Assembly (NCBI RefSeq): GCF_020382885.2
Contig: NC_058498.1
Span: forward strand, 7,910,501-7,974,500
Reading direction: 5' to 3'
Length of the DNA stretch: 64,000 bases
From: Scatophagus argus
Taxonomy: Eukaryota; Chordata; Actinopteri; Scatophagidae
The notes below the pieces were generated by a model that saw only the letters and a program-made list of their open reading frames with translations, had not been told where the DNA came from and searched no databases. Below, piece by piece: positions 1 to 12,400 of the stretch (position 1 is the first letter of the stretch; each line of letters starts with the position of its first letter). Made by a program: the position numbers and the translations under genes.

Positions 1-1242
1 CCAATTAGAGCAGGTCTAGACCAAACTCTTTAATTAAGTTGTAATACAGAGAACTCAACATTCCCCTTCAGCAAGCACTTGATGACAATGTCGAGGAAAA
101 ACTGCCTTTTAGGAGGCAGAAACCTCGGAGCAGAAGAACACAAGTAATAAAAACCAATATAACAAAGCCATGAATAGTGGTTTATTTAAAGTTTTATTTT
201 AAACACTGGAAGTCCTGCATCCTAACCACAGGGAAAAAATATATAAAAAATATATATTTGCGCGCTTAAGGCCAGAGCCTGAAACATGCGATGGTGCGAT
301 CGCTTTCGATTTCAGACTGACAAGGAAATGCAACACAGACAACACATTACTACACACTGTAGCCCAAATAACGGAGCAGATGTTATTCAAGCATCACCCC
401 GATTTTAACCGGTTTAACTGGTTATCTTTTTTTTTTGTTAGAATCGTTTAAAAATCGTACTAATTATTAATGATCAACTACCTACGCGGCTTCCACCAGA
501 TTAAATCGGTGCGCTGTCAGATCCGTTTAATGGAATTAATCCAAACAAAGTGCATTCCAAGTTTAGGAATACTTACACAACATATTGTGTACACAGTTTG
601 TTGTACAAAAAAATTGGAAGAGTTAAAATAGGAGCTAGACAAAATTTGAAACCTGTTAATATTTTCATCCTTACCTTCTTCTCCTCGAGTAGCTGAGAAA
701 CGTGACGAGCTCTAATGGTGGCTGTGGATCGAAGTTGTTACAGGGTGTGTACCACCCTGAAAAGCTAAATCTCTGCATTCGTTTTCCTTTCAAAATAAAA
801 GCTGTTTGTCTCTGAATAAAGCAATTTACTGTGTATTCTTAACATGAAATAAAAATGGGTTTTTAAAATACCTTTAACTGAGTTGTCATTTCAGGTGGTG
901 ATGCTGTTCCACCAATCAGTAAACTGTCTGGCATACAATAGTTCTTATAGTCTTGAGCATTGATACTAAAACTCTTATTTTGTTATTATGTTATTTTATG
1001 GTTTGTTCATGTAAATATTGAGTCTCTTAACTGGACGAAAAATTGTCATAAATCACTCAGGTTTAGTGCCACCTGTTCATGAGGAAGTGCACCTTCCCGA
1101 TATCTGATCATTATCATAATCAAAGATGATTTTATTCTTAAAATTGCTACTAGATTCATAACGACTTCTCAGTGCGCATGTAGTTTCAAGTTCTGCTACC
1201 TAATGTGATGAGAAAACTCGCTTTGTATTAAAGAAGAAGTTA
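1..1242. other. intergenic, with a dispersed repeat fragment at the left edge
   Basis: Bases about 40-140 (cttgatgacaatgtcgagg, then aaaaactgccttttaggagg, then cagaaacctcggagcagaa) match, from memory, a very common percomorph interspersed repeat. It is truncated by the window edge. The rest is AT-rich with no supportable exon. Confidence 0.5.
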
Positions 1243-1266
1243 TTTATTTGAGTGATTGATTTGATT

Positions 1267-1330
<64 letters not shown>

Positions 1331-1526
1331 AAAACCACCTGTATGAGTCAGTCACATTTCACACAAGATGCTCATACAAATGGTTCATGCAGGAGACCCA
1401 GGCCCCTGCATGCAAATCACAGATTACTCTTACCAATGAAATCCTTAATCATACATAGAAAGTAAAATTATAAGTAGGTACTTAAAAATACAGTGTAAAA
1501 TGTGTAGCATTTAAATTCAGAAATGT
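1243..1526 (-). other. 3' UTR of the IFI44-like gene with candidate poly(A) signal
   Basis: After the stop at 1527-1529 the first AATAAA on the gene strand is at 1243-1248. The intervening sequence includes a roughly 30-unit (TG)n tract (1268-1327), so the UTR would be about 280 bases and length-variable. No closer canonical signal was seen. Confidence 0.45.
1268..1327. repeat. (AC)n microsatellite
   Basis: About 30 uninterrupted AC dinucleotides. It lies in the predicted 3' UTR of the IFI44-like gene. A second, shorter imperfect AC tract sits at 1723-1746, inside the polypyrimidine region of the last intron's acceptor. Confidence 0.97.
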
Positions 1527-4500
1527 TCACATGTCCACTATCCCGTCTGCGTACTGTGAAGTATTGTCCTGAAAAAACAGGTCAGCGTACTGCAGGATGT
1601 GGTCGACGGCGCTAAGCAGGAGCACATCTGCATTCACGTCCAGGTCCAACTCTGACGAATAGTTCCTCACCGGGATGATGTAGGAGGTGGACATGCCCAG
1701 CAGAGCTCCAGCTTTATCCATCTACACACACACACATACACACACATGACTACAAGACTTCTACACCATCAGTATTCAGTTCATTCAGCTGATTGAGAAA
1801 AATGCCACAATGACAAGAAAATGCAAAAACTTGCAGTTCATCATTTTTAGAAATTTACACATGGCAAAATCTGGATTTAAAGGAATAAACTCGTAATTTG
1901 TAACTGAACTTAAAGCTAAAAATTATAAGAAGCACAAAAGGAGACGAGAGACATTACAAAACTATGGCCACGCACAAATTTGGGTAACACTTGTACAGTG
2001 ACTGTCCCTTTCTATATACCACTGGAGGTTAGGCTGATTACGTATTAGCACAGACGTACAATAGATAACCTGTTTATTTCATACCCACATAGAGAAACTG
2101 TTCCACCGAGACTAAACAGTTACATGACACCCTAGTATTACATATTCAAGTTGTTCAATTTAAAAAAAAAATACATAAAATTGTGAGTACTACTAAAAGC
2201 CTGCTTTATGTCTCAACAGACATGTTGCTATCTGTATTAGGCACTACATTCATGGTAACGCGTCTAGTGGGCTTCCTTTATTCTTTTACAAGCAATTTAG
2301 AGGAAATGCTTCTGATTTTGGACGGCATAATTACTGTACATGAACGTTTTTCAAAGTACACATTTCAACCTACTATGCCCCGAATGTGTTGGCTCTTGTA
2401 AACCATGGAGACATCTTTAGCCGTTTCTGGAGAAACTTGGTCTATGTGGGTCAGCAGAGCCACCTGGTGAACACCTGATGTACAGAATACAGTACAATAC
2501 TGTCATTAATGTTTAATGTTTCGCTGCAATGAAACAGCATTTAACGGTAGCATTGTGGAAACATAAATTACTGACAGTTTGTCTTTCTTTTGATCTCTAA
2601 GGAAATCCTGGAGCTGTTGTGCACATCAGTCCCTCTCAGTTGTAATCACAGCAAAATCTAGCAAAACATTGAAAAACTGAAAGACTCTGTGAACAACAGC
2701 TCCTCAACTTCGTATTCAAACGTCAAGGCCTTTAATTCACAGAACAAAAATGCAAGAACGATATTAAAAATATGAAAGAAATGAGTCAGGTTTAACAAAC
2801 TTAACCAGAATGTCATTTTCTTACCCAGATCGCTGATGTGCTCTCGGAGGTGTTGGAAGGTGGTGGTGAGGACTTTGGGGTAGGTCAGGATTTTAGTGGC
2901 GTTCACCACAAAGGCCACACAGTGGATTTTGTCTCTAAGGCTTGGCCTCTTCACATAACCCACAGTCTCAGACAGACTCACGGGATGCTCTGGGCTAAAC
3001 TGGGTGAGAGAAAAAAAATTGAAAAAAAGAAAAACCCCAAACCAAAACAAAAAACACTTGTTACACAACGTACAGGTGAAGCTGATGCATGAATACTGTT
3101 TTGGAGAAATTTAAAGTTTGACCTGATGATGGTGCTAGATGACAAGTCAGAGGATTAACCAACGTTCCTTTAATTATAAACATGAATTATAACCACAAAT
3201 GTTTATACCAAATGGCAAGGTATTCCATCCAATAGAGGATGAGGCGTTTCACTCAGAACAACAAATGCTAACCCCATGGTGGCGAGAGCTAACTGACATT
3301 GCCATCTTTAGAGCTAAAAACTATAATATTGTCTTACAACACTGACCTTGTGTCCTTCAGGTACGTGACCTTTGATGACTGACAGGACGTCATGGAGGCT
3401 CACTCCGGTCGTCTCTCCATCCCCGAGGCCCATAATATCACACAGCACCAGTCCACTAGCGTCTTCTCCCTTCTGACCGTGAATGCAGAAGGACTGCAAC
3501 TGACACAAACAAGAAAGCTAATGGGAAGGATGCCTAAAATATGGGAACAGCCTACCTGCTGAGTGGAGGGTAGCACTAACACTGTCTGCTGTTGGGAAAA
3601 AGCTGAAAACCTTCTTGTTCAGTGTTCAGCTTTTACCGGTATGTAGCTTTCTGTGCGTATGTCTTGTCTGTGTCTATATTTTAATCTTTGTAATTCAGTA
3701 ATTAACTTTAAATTGAGGGTGAACGTTCATTCTTTACCTAAAAATATCTTAAATGTGTGGATGGCCAATTCAATGGCAACTAGGCAAACTCTGTTTTTTG
3801 CAAACCTGCGAGCCTGGAAATAACTGCTTCTGAGGAGTAGAGGCCAAATTTATAAATGCTTTTCACGCTTAAACTAACCAATGAGGGTAAAAAGATAAAT
3901 CTGAACACCATTTGTTGTTGTTCACAAATAATCTATGAAACCATTTGGACCACAGACGGTCACTCTCAACGAGACAAAGCACTGGGAAAGAAAAAGCAGC
4001 ATTTAGCTATTTTTTATCATTTTTCTGGGTGAATTTTTTAGCCCCCTCTCCTGAATCTAATAAGGGTTCAGACCTCTGAAGGCCAGGTGAGGACCACTCA
4101 ATAGCTTTAGTGATTTAGTTAGTGCTCCGCTTGTACCTTCTTGGTGAAGCTGGTTGTGGAGGAGCCCACCATGGCCCGGTTGGTGACTCTTCCATTAAAC
4201 ACAGACTGGACTGAACTGATGAAACTGGACTTCCCAGAATTAACTGGGCCCAAGAGGAGAACCCGAGCTTTAGTCACGTCTCTAGATCTTGGACTGTAGG
4301 AGCTGATGGCCTTCATCAGGTTCGTCTTTTTCCTAGTTTAGAATGTAAAATACTTGTTGTTCAGATTAATTTCAATAAGTAGAATAACAATACGGGAGCA
4401 GTATAATAAATTTAAATTAAAACGACTGCAAGTTTGATTTTATTGAACATAACAGCTTTACTCACTCTTCTGTCCACTCGACATTTCTCCACTGAGATAC

Positions 4501-6325
4501 CAACCTGGGCATACCTGCAGAAGAGAGTTTAAGAGTTGATGGGGTCTAATGAAATATCAGTCTTTGCTGTGTTTAACCTCTTCTGGAAAGTGAAATGCGA
4601 CCGTATGTTTAATACAATATTCAACGGTATTAAAGTTTTGACTCTCCGTGTTAAGTGAAACGGCAGGCTTGTTCTCTACTATACTGTATGTACATAAATA
4701 AAAGCATTAAGAATAAGTGGTTTTCCTTTTTTTCCTGTCCTGAAGCAGGGTTTTTTGGGTGACATTTTTTGCAATGCCTCCAAATGTTTTGTGGTACATA
4801 TGCAGTGAAAGTTGCAGACTTGGACAGCATGGAACTATTCAATAGCTTACCCGGGTATGTAAACAAAGGTTTGTCCTCCTTTTTCTCTGTGGAACTGGCA
4901 GTTGTGCCCATGTCGAGACTCCTCTCAAAGCACTGAAACAAAGGTTTGCTTTCCCCCAGAGCATCTTTGGCGTCCACTGCCGTCCTCACGGCAGGCTGGG
5001 CTGTAGAAGCTAAACCAAACAAGGTGCCGCCACTAATGCCGAAGTTAATGAGAAAGACAATTACATGCATCAGAAGCATCGGAAGAGTATAGATAAAGCA
5101 AGGGAGCTGACATTAAGCTGAATTTCCTTGGTTAAGAGTCTTACCCGAGAGCATCTTTGGCGTCCGCTGCCGTGCTGACAGCAGGCTGGGCTGTAGAAGC
5201 TGTGGCTAAACCACCAAAGCTGAATCCGAAACTGAAGACAATTACATGCATCAGAGGAAGAGCATAGATAAGGCAAGGGAGCAAACATTAAGTTGAATTT
5301 CCCTGGTTAAAGGTGCTGCACTTAAAATATGATATATCCGACCTAAAATACAGATGGGCCAAAGACTCAACCCAATCGTGTTTTGTGATGAAATCTGAAT
5401 TTGTAAGGCACAAGTGGTTAAAAGAAAACACAATGAGCAAATGCAACTGCAACATCTGACCCATGAACTCTACCCATGACCATGACTGGGCCCTATTTTA
5501 AAACTGCATCCTATAGTATCTGCTGCTATATATGTCGATCTTTTTTTTTCCTGACATTTACTGTCTTTGTCACACATAAATTAAATTTAACAGGGTTAAA
5601 GGACAGCACTCTTCATCACTGGCAATGCTGCTTTTAATTATACTCAGAATACCTCAGAGAATGGGGATTATTATTATTATTATTATCACTAAAGTGACAA
5701 GGAAAACAGCCAACTTTAATATGAGAAACGTTTTATCATTTGTAATTGTAAGCAAAATATTTATTTATTTATTTATTGGGGGGGGGGGATCTCTAAATAA
5801 ATAATCAATTAATTATAAAAATAGAATAGCAGACATTTATACTATGAAAGTGTAAAAATGTCAAGTTATTCAAAACGGCCGATGACCGGGCGCTAATGTT
5901 CAGTTTCTGACCGTCGTGAAGCATAACGTTAGCTCAGACAGCCGAATAGTTAGCTTTTTTATTATTATGATTAGCCACGTTATTACTTTGTAAACAACCT
6001 CAAACTTTTGATTATGTGCGTCAGTAACGTAGCTTTGCCATTAATAAAAATATTAGCTACTGACAAAGCTCTTGATAAAAAACCGACAGTAGCAGTTTGT
6101 TCGTTTACGTAACGTTAAACTGAGCGGCTAACTGACGTCCGCCTCGTAACGTTAACGTTAAATACCCGCCTGTGAGCTTCCCAAAGCTGCGGACCGTCAC
6201 CCGCACAGTCAGTTCAAAGCAAGACGTCGCCACAGCTCAGGACATCCGATGAGAAACTAGATGAGTGTACGTTACCCACATGAATACAAGCAGAAATATT
6301 ACCCGGTGTTTGTTTGTTTCGCCAT
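1527..6325 (-). CDS. ifi44l: interferon-induced protein 44-like GTPase, nine coding exons
   Basis: Interferon-inducible cytoplasmic protein of the IFI44/IFI44L family, which carries a dynamin-like GTPase fold; mammalian members are antiviral or dampen the interferon response. Coding exons in transcript order: 6303-6325, 5145-5231, 4851-5032, 4466-4514, 4137-4332, 3347-3499, 2825-2999, 2374-2474, 1527-1721. All junctions are GT/AG and phases match, giving 386 residues. Seen: P-loop GPVNSGKS (residues 142-149), switch-like DIMG (200-203), THID (297-300) at the TKxD position, and the family C-terminal signature IIPVRNYSSELDLD. The block VSQWRNVEWTEE before the P-loop is also typical. The N-terminal TLDc domain of mammalian IFI44 is absent, as in many fish copies; residues 8-60 are an FG/Ala/Thr-rich leader. 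Start chosen at 6325 because only this ATG (MAKQTNTG) ends exon 1 in the phase needed by exon 2. Which of the many fish paralogues this is cannot be told. Confidence 0.87.
3108..3300 (+). repeat. intronic fragment of a common fish dispersed repeat
   Basis: Contains tttgacctgatgatggtgct, then agatgacaagtcagaggatt, later caaatggcaaggtattccat and aaccccatggtggcg. These phrases recur, from memory, in an abundant percomorph repeat family. It lies in the intron between IFI44-like exons 3347-3499 and 2825-2999. Related material is at 30575-30850 and 39905-40110. Confidence 0.5.
4137..4332 (-). CDS. ifi44l: IFI44-like exon with the P-loop
   Basis: Enters in phase 2 from a TAAACTAG acceptor and leaves in phase 0 before GTACAAGCGG. 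It encodes residues 115-179, including GPVNSGKSS (Walker A), preceded by a hydrophobic strand (RVLLL). The following FNGRVTNRAMVG and TTSFTKK correspond to the switch region of the family. This is the most diagnostic exon of the gene. Confidence 0.9.
4851..5231 (-). repeat. tandemly duplicated leader exon of the IFI44-like gene
   Basis: Exon 2 (5145-5231) and the first half of exon 3 (5032 downward) share nearly the same sequence encoding STAQPAV-x-TA-x-DAKDALG, each preceded by an FG-containing stretch (FGFSFGGLATA and GGTLFGLA). Flanking introns are also alike: acattaagctgaatttcc at about 5110 pairs with acattaagttgaatttcc at about 5286, and gacaattacatgcatcag occurs at about 5055 and 5236. 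The duplicated unit is therefore about 180 bp including intron. In the copy at 5145 the unit ends in a donor (CTCGG|GTAAGA); in the other copy the matching site reads CTGGGGGAAAGC, so translation continues for a further 40 residues or so. Confidence 0.85.
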
Positions 6326-6370
6326 AACAACTGCTGCTGCTGCTGCTGCTGCATGTACCGTGGACGAGGC
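6303..6370 (-). other. ifi44l: first exon of the IFI44-like gene: CAG-rich 5' leader plus start codon
   Basis: The donor at 6301-6302 (CCGG|GTAATA) leaves phase 2. The in-frame ATG at 6323-6325 gives seven codons, MAKQTNT, plus GG, which joins the T of exon 2 to make glycine. Just upstream (6331-6351) are seven CAG units, preceded by another ATG at 6352-6354 in a different frame. The transcription start is not determined; the upper limit here is an estimate set by the ISRE at 6389-6402. An alternative donor exists at about 6276 (GTGG|GTAACG), but it would need the other frame. Confidence 0.6.
6331..6351 (-). repeat. (CAG)7 tract in the 5' leader of the IFI44-like gene
   Basis: Seven uninterrupted CAG units on the gene strand, 5 bp before the start codon. 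In the frame of the upstream ATG at 6354 they would encode seven glutamines; in the frame of the main protein they are untranslated. Triplet tracts of this length are often polymorphic. Confidence 0.9.
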
Positions 6371-6388
6371 GATGCCCTTTCTGAGGAA

Positions 6389-6402
6389 CAGAAAATGAAA
6401 CC
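6389..6402 (-). promoter_or_regulatory. interferon-stimulated response element (ISRE) of the IFI44-like gene
   Basis: Plus-strand AGAAAATGAAACC; on the gene strand GGTTTCATTTTCTG, matching the ISRE core GTTTCnnTTTC bound by ISGF3/IRFs. It lies 64 bp upstream of the start codon, where promoters of interferon-stimulated genes usually carry it. A STAT-type palindrome with a four-base spacer (TTCTGAGGAA, 6379-6388) abuts it. Together they predict type I interferon induction. No TATA box is evident nearby. Confidence 0.72.
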
Positions 6403-6419
6403 TAAACTGTAGGACACAG

Positions 6420-9400
6420 GAAAGGATGGCCAGTAAGAATATGAAACTCATGTCATGTCTGTGTGCACTCCTGACTTGTTGCTCTCCAAAACAGCTAACA
6501 TGTTGAAGTGTGCTGTCTGATTTAACGATTAAAAGGTTTATTGACAGGATGTAATCAAGGGCGCCATCTTTATATTTATAATGAGAACACCTGTAACGTT
6601 ACACGTACAACTACCGTGATTAATCAGTCAATCACTCAGTCAGTTAAGAGGTTTGTGCAGTCTGATGCAGACGCCTTGCAACAAATTCTGTCTTTGTGAA
6701 GCTTTAAATGTACGGTTTCCTCTGAAGCTTACAGGATATGTACTTCCCCTTTACGCCTGAGGATGACTGAAGACCAGCTGGCTTAAGTTTTCGAAACGGT
6801 GTTCATCGGCATAAAGTGTTGCTGGACGTGAAAATGTGACATGTGAGGCACATTAGTCCCAAACTGACATGAATATGTGGTATTGAAGACATTTGTACAC
6901 TTTTTACTGTTCAGTGTTGTAACATGCTTGAAGTGATTAGAGATACTAGATGCATTGATGGATATTTTGTATGAAAGTCTCCTGCCAAAATTAAATACAG
7001 AAACAATCAAGGGTTCAGTTCAAGTGGAGTTTCAGTTCAAGCCATTAGATCAGAGAGTGGTGCAGAAAAGTTTCTGATATCACTACTGACTATTTATGAG
7101 ATTAGTGAGGCTAGAAATGCAGGGACTGTGGCTTGATTCCTGCATTCAGATGAGTATGTCCTCATCAAGCCAGCAGGGCCTAGACTTAAAACCACCTGTT
7201 TAATATTTTTTAGGTCCCCCTTGTCCTGCCAAAGCAGCTCTGGCCTGTCATGGGAAGGGACACAAGATCATCCTGGCATCATCCTTTGGGTCCTGCGCAT
7301 TGAGGATGGGGCCTTCAGGAGGGGTCGATTCGGCTGATTCCGGTGCATCCCACGCATCCTCGATCAGGTAGGGATCTGGGGAGTTCGCAGGTCCTTGTTG
7401 ATTGCCAGAACCCAAGGTTTCCCCACAGAACACTGCATTGTAAACAGATGATTAATGTTGTTCACTTCACCTGTCAGTGGTGTTGATGTTGAGGCTCAAC
7501 TGTGTATTATTATCCTGTTGTTTCTACTCAGCATATCCACTAGAGGGAGCTCTAGTCTTGTGTTCAAAGTTGGATATGCTCACCTGTTTGCTGACAGCAG
7601 AGGTCAACCTGTGGCCACCTGAGTCTTTTTCCCAGATGCCATAGTCTGATATCCAAAACTTCCTCATACAGCCAAAGAAAATGTGCCCTGACACACAGTC
7701 ACTGTTATCACTCATTAGCTTTTAATAACTGAATGTTTTGATCGCAATATTCATCAGTAATTGATGGTGGTGATTGCTGTTCCTTGGATAAGAAACTTGT
7801 GTGTGTGCATGTGTGTGTGTGTGTGTGTGTGTTTCTGTGTTTCTATGCCTTCTTACTTTACCTCATTATAAAACTGTCTGCTTTCAAAAACCCATATAGA
7901 TAAGATCAAACTTAAGTCAAGAGTTAACTCATTAAACAATGGGTTCAAAAGTCTATCTTAAAGCAATATTTGTGTGTCTGTTTGAACATTGAAACTGGTC
8001 TTGCTTGTTGTAATCATTTCTGCTGTTCTAATGCACTTCCAAAGTCCAAAGTCTGAATTGTGACAAATCAAGTTGGCATCCTTACAAGTTAGTCTTTTTC
8101 AGTTTTAGTATCGTTTAAGGACATAATGTGTGTATAGGAATGAACCTACTAACTGTTGCCATGAGGCTGCTGAGTTTCCAATCCAAGCAGGTTTAAACTT
8201 CAAAGGTTATACCATTCGGCTTCAAATGTGAATGAAAGGAAATGGAGCTTAGCGAGAGTTCACTGAGGAATACTTCTTCTATATTTATGTGTATTTCCCA
8301 GCAGCCTCGGACCATGATTCAGCTCCCGGTCCGGTGGTCCTGTGGGTGATCACACGTATCAGGTCTTAAGACATCACATCACGTCCACATTTTTGACACC
8401 ACGCCATTCTGGACTGCATTAAGGAAAATTTGAATGCCAACTTCATGGGATCTAATTGCTGATAGAGTTTTATTTTGATATCAGTAATAAATTAAATATT
8501 AATAATAGCAACACTCCTCATTTTTCTCTCTTGTGAAGCTGAGAGGAGAGTGCTTACTCAGGAAAACTCTTCAAAGCTACATAAACATTTTCTAAAAATA
8601 TGTGCAGGTTCTTTCAGGTTAGTCGTCTGTCATCCAGCCTGGTGGATTCATGAGGGCTATTTTGGCTAGCGGCCTGCGACTGATCAGGCATAATAACAGC
8701 CCACAACAAGGCGCAGCTATCTTTATGACCCTGCGGCCATGCTAAGCTTTTTCTTTCTGTGTCAGCTAATTTTTTTTTCTTTTCAAATTTCTGGAGTCCC
8801 ACATTGAAAGACTGGGAGAATTTGAGCTGCTGTTTTGATGGGTACCATGGGTAGGTGAGAAGCTCCAAACCGGTTCCATTTCATATTCCCAAACAGAAAC
8901 ATCGAAGGTTCGAGATGTCTGACGCATCAGTTAATGTTATAGTTGGAGCAGCTTAGTTATTCGAGAGCAATGGCTAAATCTAAAATACAACCTGCTGCGG
9001 CTTTGAGATCATGACTTTGTGTCGGTGGTTTAACAGCAAACACTTTGTATTGGTTATTAACTGTGGGTGGAGACTGGAGTCGAACAAAGCAAAACAGAGT
9101 CACTGTGCAAAACAGACCCCATGAGTTAAGTGTTCTGTAACCAGAAAAACAGGTGTAACATCTATCTATCTATCTATCTATGTGTGTGTGGCTGTGTGTG
9201 AGTGTGTGATGTACACTTTAATAACTAAGAAACATTTTTACTGTCTGGATTGGTTAAAAAATGACTTAGATGTGGACTAACTGAGGAAACATTTCATGTA
9301 AACAGGTAGAAGAGTGTAGAGCAGGTACTTTTAGGCAAATTTAAGTGTGATGTAAGCTAGACGATATTATTGTTCTTTTGTCAATCAAATGTGGCATCTG

Positions 9401-12400
9401 ACTTGAGGATTTTCTTTAAACCACACCTAAAAAATTATATAGCAGCATGATTATGTGAAACCTTATACACTGCAGATTTCTGCACTGGAGTTTAAATTTC
9501 AAAACAGAAGTCGATCTAGTCTTTAATCATTAACCTTGTCGGATATTTTCATTCATGAGGCACTTTGGTGCAAAATCAAACATTTCTGATATTTGGGTCA
9601 CGGCCTCTCAGCAACTGCTGAATGCGGCTAAATTTAGGGCACAAGTGCTGGGACTGTTATAAGTCTAAATGAATGAACTGCACGGTGGGTATGTCAAGTA
9701 AAAACAATGCTCAGACAGATATACACAAACAAGCATAAAGCTGTCTTGTGTACCACTGTGACCTGCTCTATAAACCCTGTTGTTGCTCGCTCCTACCTCC
9801 TACCCTGGCATCACAGTGTTTGTCTTATAGTGCCAGAATAAACACGAAAGCAGTGATATCTGCATTCAAAAGACATAAACTGACTTCAAGGGTTTAAGGG
9901 AGTCCAGGAGATTTCCTGTCCAGTCTACCAGCCAGACCAGCTCGATGCTGTCTGTCCTCTCAGCTGTGGTCTTTTTTTGTGTTGTTTCTTTACAATTATC
10001 ATATATTTCACAATTTATGCGCTGCGTTTCAACACCTTTACAGCAGCACCTCCTGATCATCTGGGCCCGTGACTTTAGGGAGTTCAGACAGATTGAGCTT
10101 TGACTCAGCAGCCCCACCTCATGTCTGCAGGTGGGAGGAGGAGGAGGAGTAGGTGGTGAGGTGTCTAAACACGGAGCAATGCTGACTATGTAGTCGTGTG
10201 ACACAGCAGTCTGTTTTACGGGCTACACCACCACCACCCTCATCCATCCACTCGGGGTGACACACATACTCTCTCTGAGCCTCTCTGCTGGTAAGCCTGC
10301 CAGTAGCCTCAATAACCTGAAGTGCAGTCAGGGTTGAAATTAAAGCACTGCAGTGATCTGGAGGAGGTTGGAGGTGAAGAGAGTGACAGGAAAATAACAA
10401 CTTGAAAACAAACTGGCTGTGCTTTTGAAATACTGTTTGCTTTTGCAGTCTTTTTGCTTTTGCAATGAAAAGTATTGTAATAGCGGCGGTCAAGGGAGGC
10501 TCTAAAACGTAATGGTGGTGTGGACTGAACATCTTGCTTTTCATTTTGTATATTTAGATAGAGAATAAGATTTATGTATGAAGTTGTTCGCATTTTTGCC
10601 TTGTTTTGTTTTGTTTTCTGGCCCACTTTTGCATTAAACTCCCATTGAATGATTGCAGGTGATGGTGATTGCTCAGTAACAAGATGTGAGCTAGTTGTGT
10701 GGTAATAATGGACTTTTAAATTTGGCTGGTCCATCAGGGCAACCAGTGTAAATGCTAAAATGAAAAAACATCCACTTGCACCATTGCTACCTCACAACAG
10801 TCTTAACAACAGTTTTTGAGTTTAGGTTTTTGAATGCTGCTCTTCCCATTGTAAGCTGATTGAATTGATTTTTCTAAGAATTCTTAGATATGTGTGATTG
10901 TGTCCTGAATAAGCTCTTCTTTGTGGGATTCTGGCCTTATTCAGTTTTGGCTTTTAATTATAGTCTCTTCCTGAGCTCAGCCAATGTGTTTTATGTTGCT
11001 AAAAACACACCAGAACACACAACTATCTCCAAATTTAGTCACAAGTTATTTACCTTCCATGCTGCCTTTTGTCTAAAAAAACTTTTGGCCCTTGATCCCT
11101 GCTGACCCCTGAAGTATCTGTGCTATCTGGATCACATTGCTTCAAGGTTAATTGAATCCAATAAGGATAATCAGGCACACAAATGTCACTTTGGTTGCTG
11201 TCTCCTTTAGCAACATCTGCCACTGGGCTCTTGTGCAAGGCTGCATGTAAACGAGCGATGTTCCCTCAGTAAGGTTGCATTACAGGTAAAGAGAGGGGGA
11301 GAAAATCCAAACACTGTTGCTTCAAATTGTGTTACTTTGTTTGTCGAATGTATCCAGGCAGCAGTAGTTAGCGGAGCATTTTAATTTCTCCTTAATGAAA
11401 CTCGTGTGCTGATGACCCACTTCTGATAATCTGCATGGCTGATCTTGACTTGCATTTCTCAACATGAAGCTTATTGCGCCATTTCTCATCAATCGAGCAC
11501 AGTTTCAGTTTCGTGGATTCTTTTGTTTTCTGTGTAACTTTGTCCAATTTCTGAGGATGAAAGAGTGAAAGGTCCCCCCGAGGGCCCCTGCAGGTACTAG
11601 CATGACTGTGTGTTTGCTTTGCAGCACGTTTGACTGCAGCCTGCTTGTGGCTCTGCAGCTCCACATCCGAACGGAACAATTTGGAAAATTCATATTTAGT
11701 TTTTGCCGTTAGCGGTGGCGGATGGAAAAGATCACGCTGCTCAGTACTGTCTGTGTACTCTATGTGTACTGCTGCAGTCACTCAGGATGCACTGAACAAC
11801 ATATTGTATCATGTGTGACAGTAATTGAATTGGCCTCAGTGGGTGACTTCATTCCTGTTTTTTTGTGGGTTTTTTTTTAAAAATATTGCTTTGTGTAAAA
11901 ACACCAGTTAAATGCACTGTGACCTGCCTCTTAACAACCTGTCTGACAGATCTTCAGCTGTTGTCCATAGAATTCGTATATTTAAAGGTCATGTTTGTTT
12001 TGTTTCCCTCTATTTTTATGCCTCACTCGTCAATCTTGTAACATGCAGAAAGTACTAATGAAATCTAAATATCATAATTAGAGTTCTTCCAGGTCTGATT
12101 GTAGGCAGAGAATTAAAATTGCCAGGTGTGATGAGACGGTGAATGATGTTTATGTGTTTCAGCAGGAAGTGCTTGATGGTGTCACTTGTCTGTCTCTTCG
12201 TTGTCTCAGACATCAGCCTCTGACTCACCTTCAGACACCTAGTGTGTCACTATTGTTGATACCCAGTGCGGGCAACAATGGATAAAAATATTCTTGGTTG
12301 TAACAGTTTAATTCACAGATGACAAAGGCAAAGAAGAAGATCATGGTTTCTCTAGCAAACACACTGAGTGCTGGTAGTTGAGCAGGTGGAGCAATGCTGC

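Noticed and set aside
1252..1465. Two overlapping frames encoding poly(Thr-His)
   Set aside because: Produced entirely by the (AC)n microsatellite.
6303..6354. Poly-Gln start (MQQQQQQQ) as the true N-terminus of the IFI44-like protein
   Set aside because: Its frame ends exon 1 in phase 1, but exon 2 needs phase 2; the ATG at 6325 fits exactly and gives the FG leader.
7248..7433. 61-codon acidic minus-strand frame upstream of the IFI44-like promoter
   Set aside because: No family, no neighbouring exons and no promoter signature; could be a fragment of an unknown repeat.
10119..10734. Two overlapping 141-codon minus-strand frames
   Set aside because: Low-complexity Ser/Pro/His content, start codons uncertain, no domain; similar lengths occur by chance several times in this interval.
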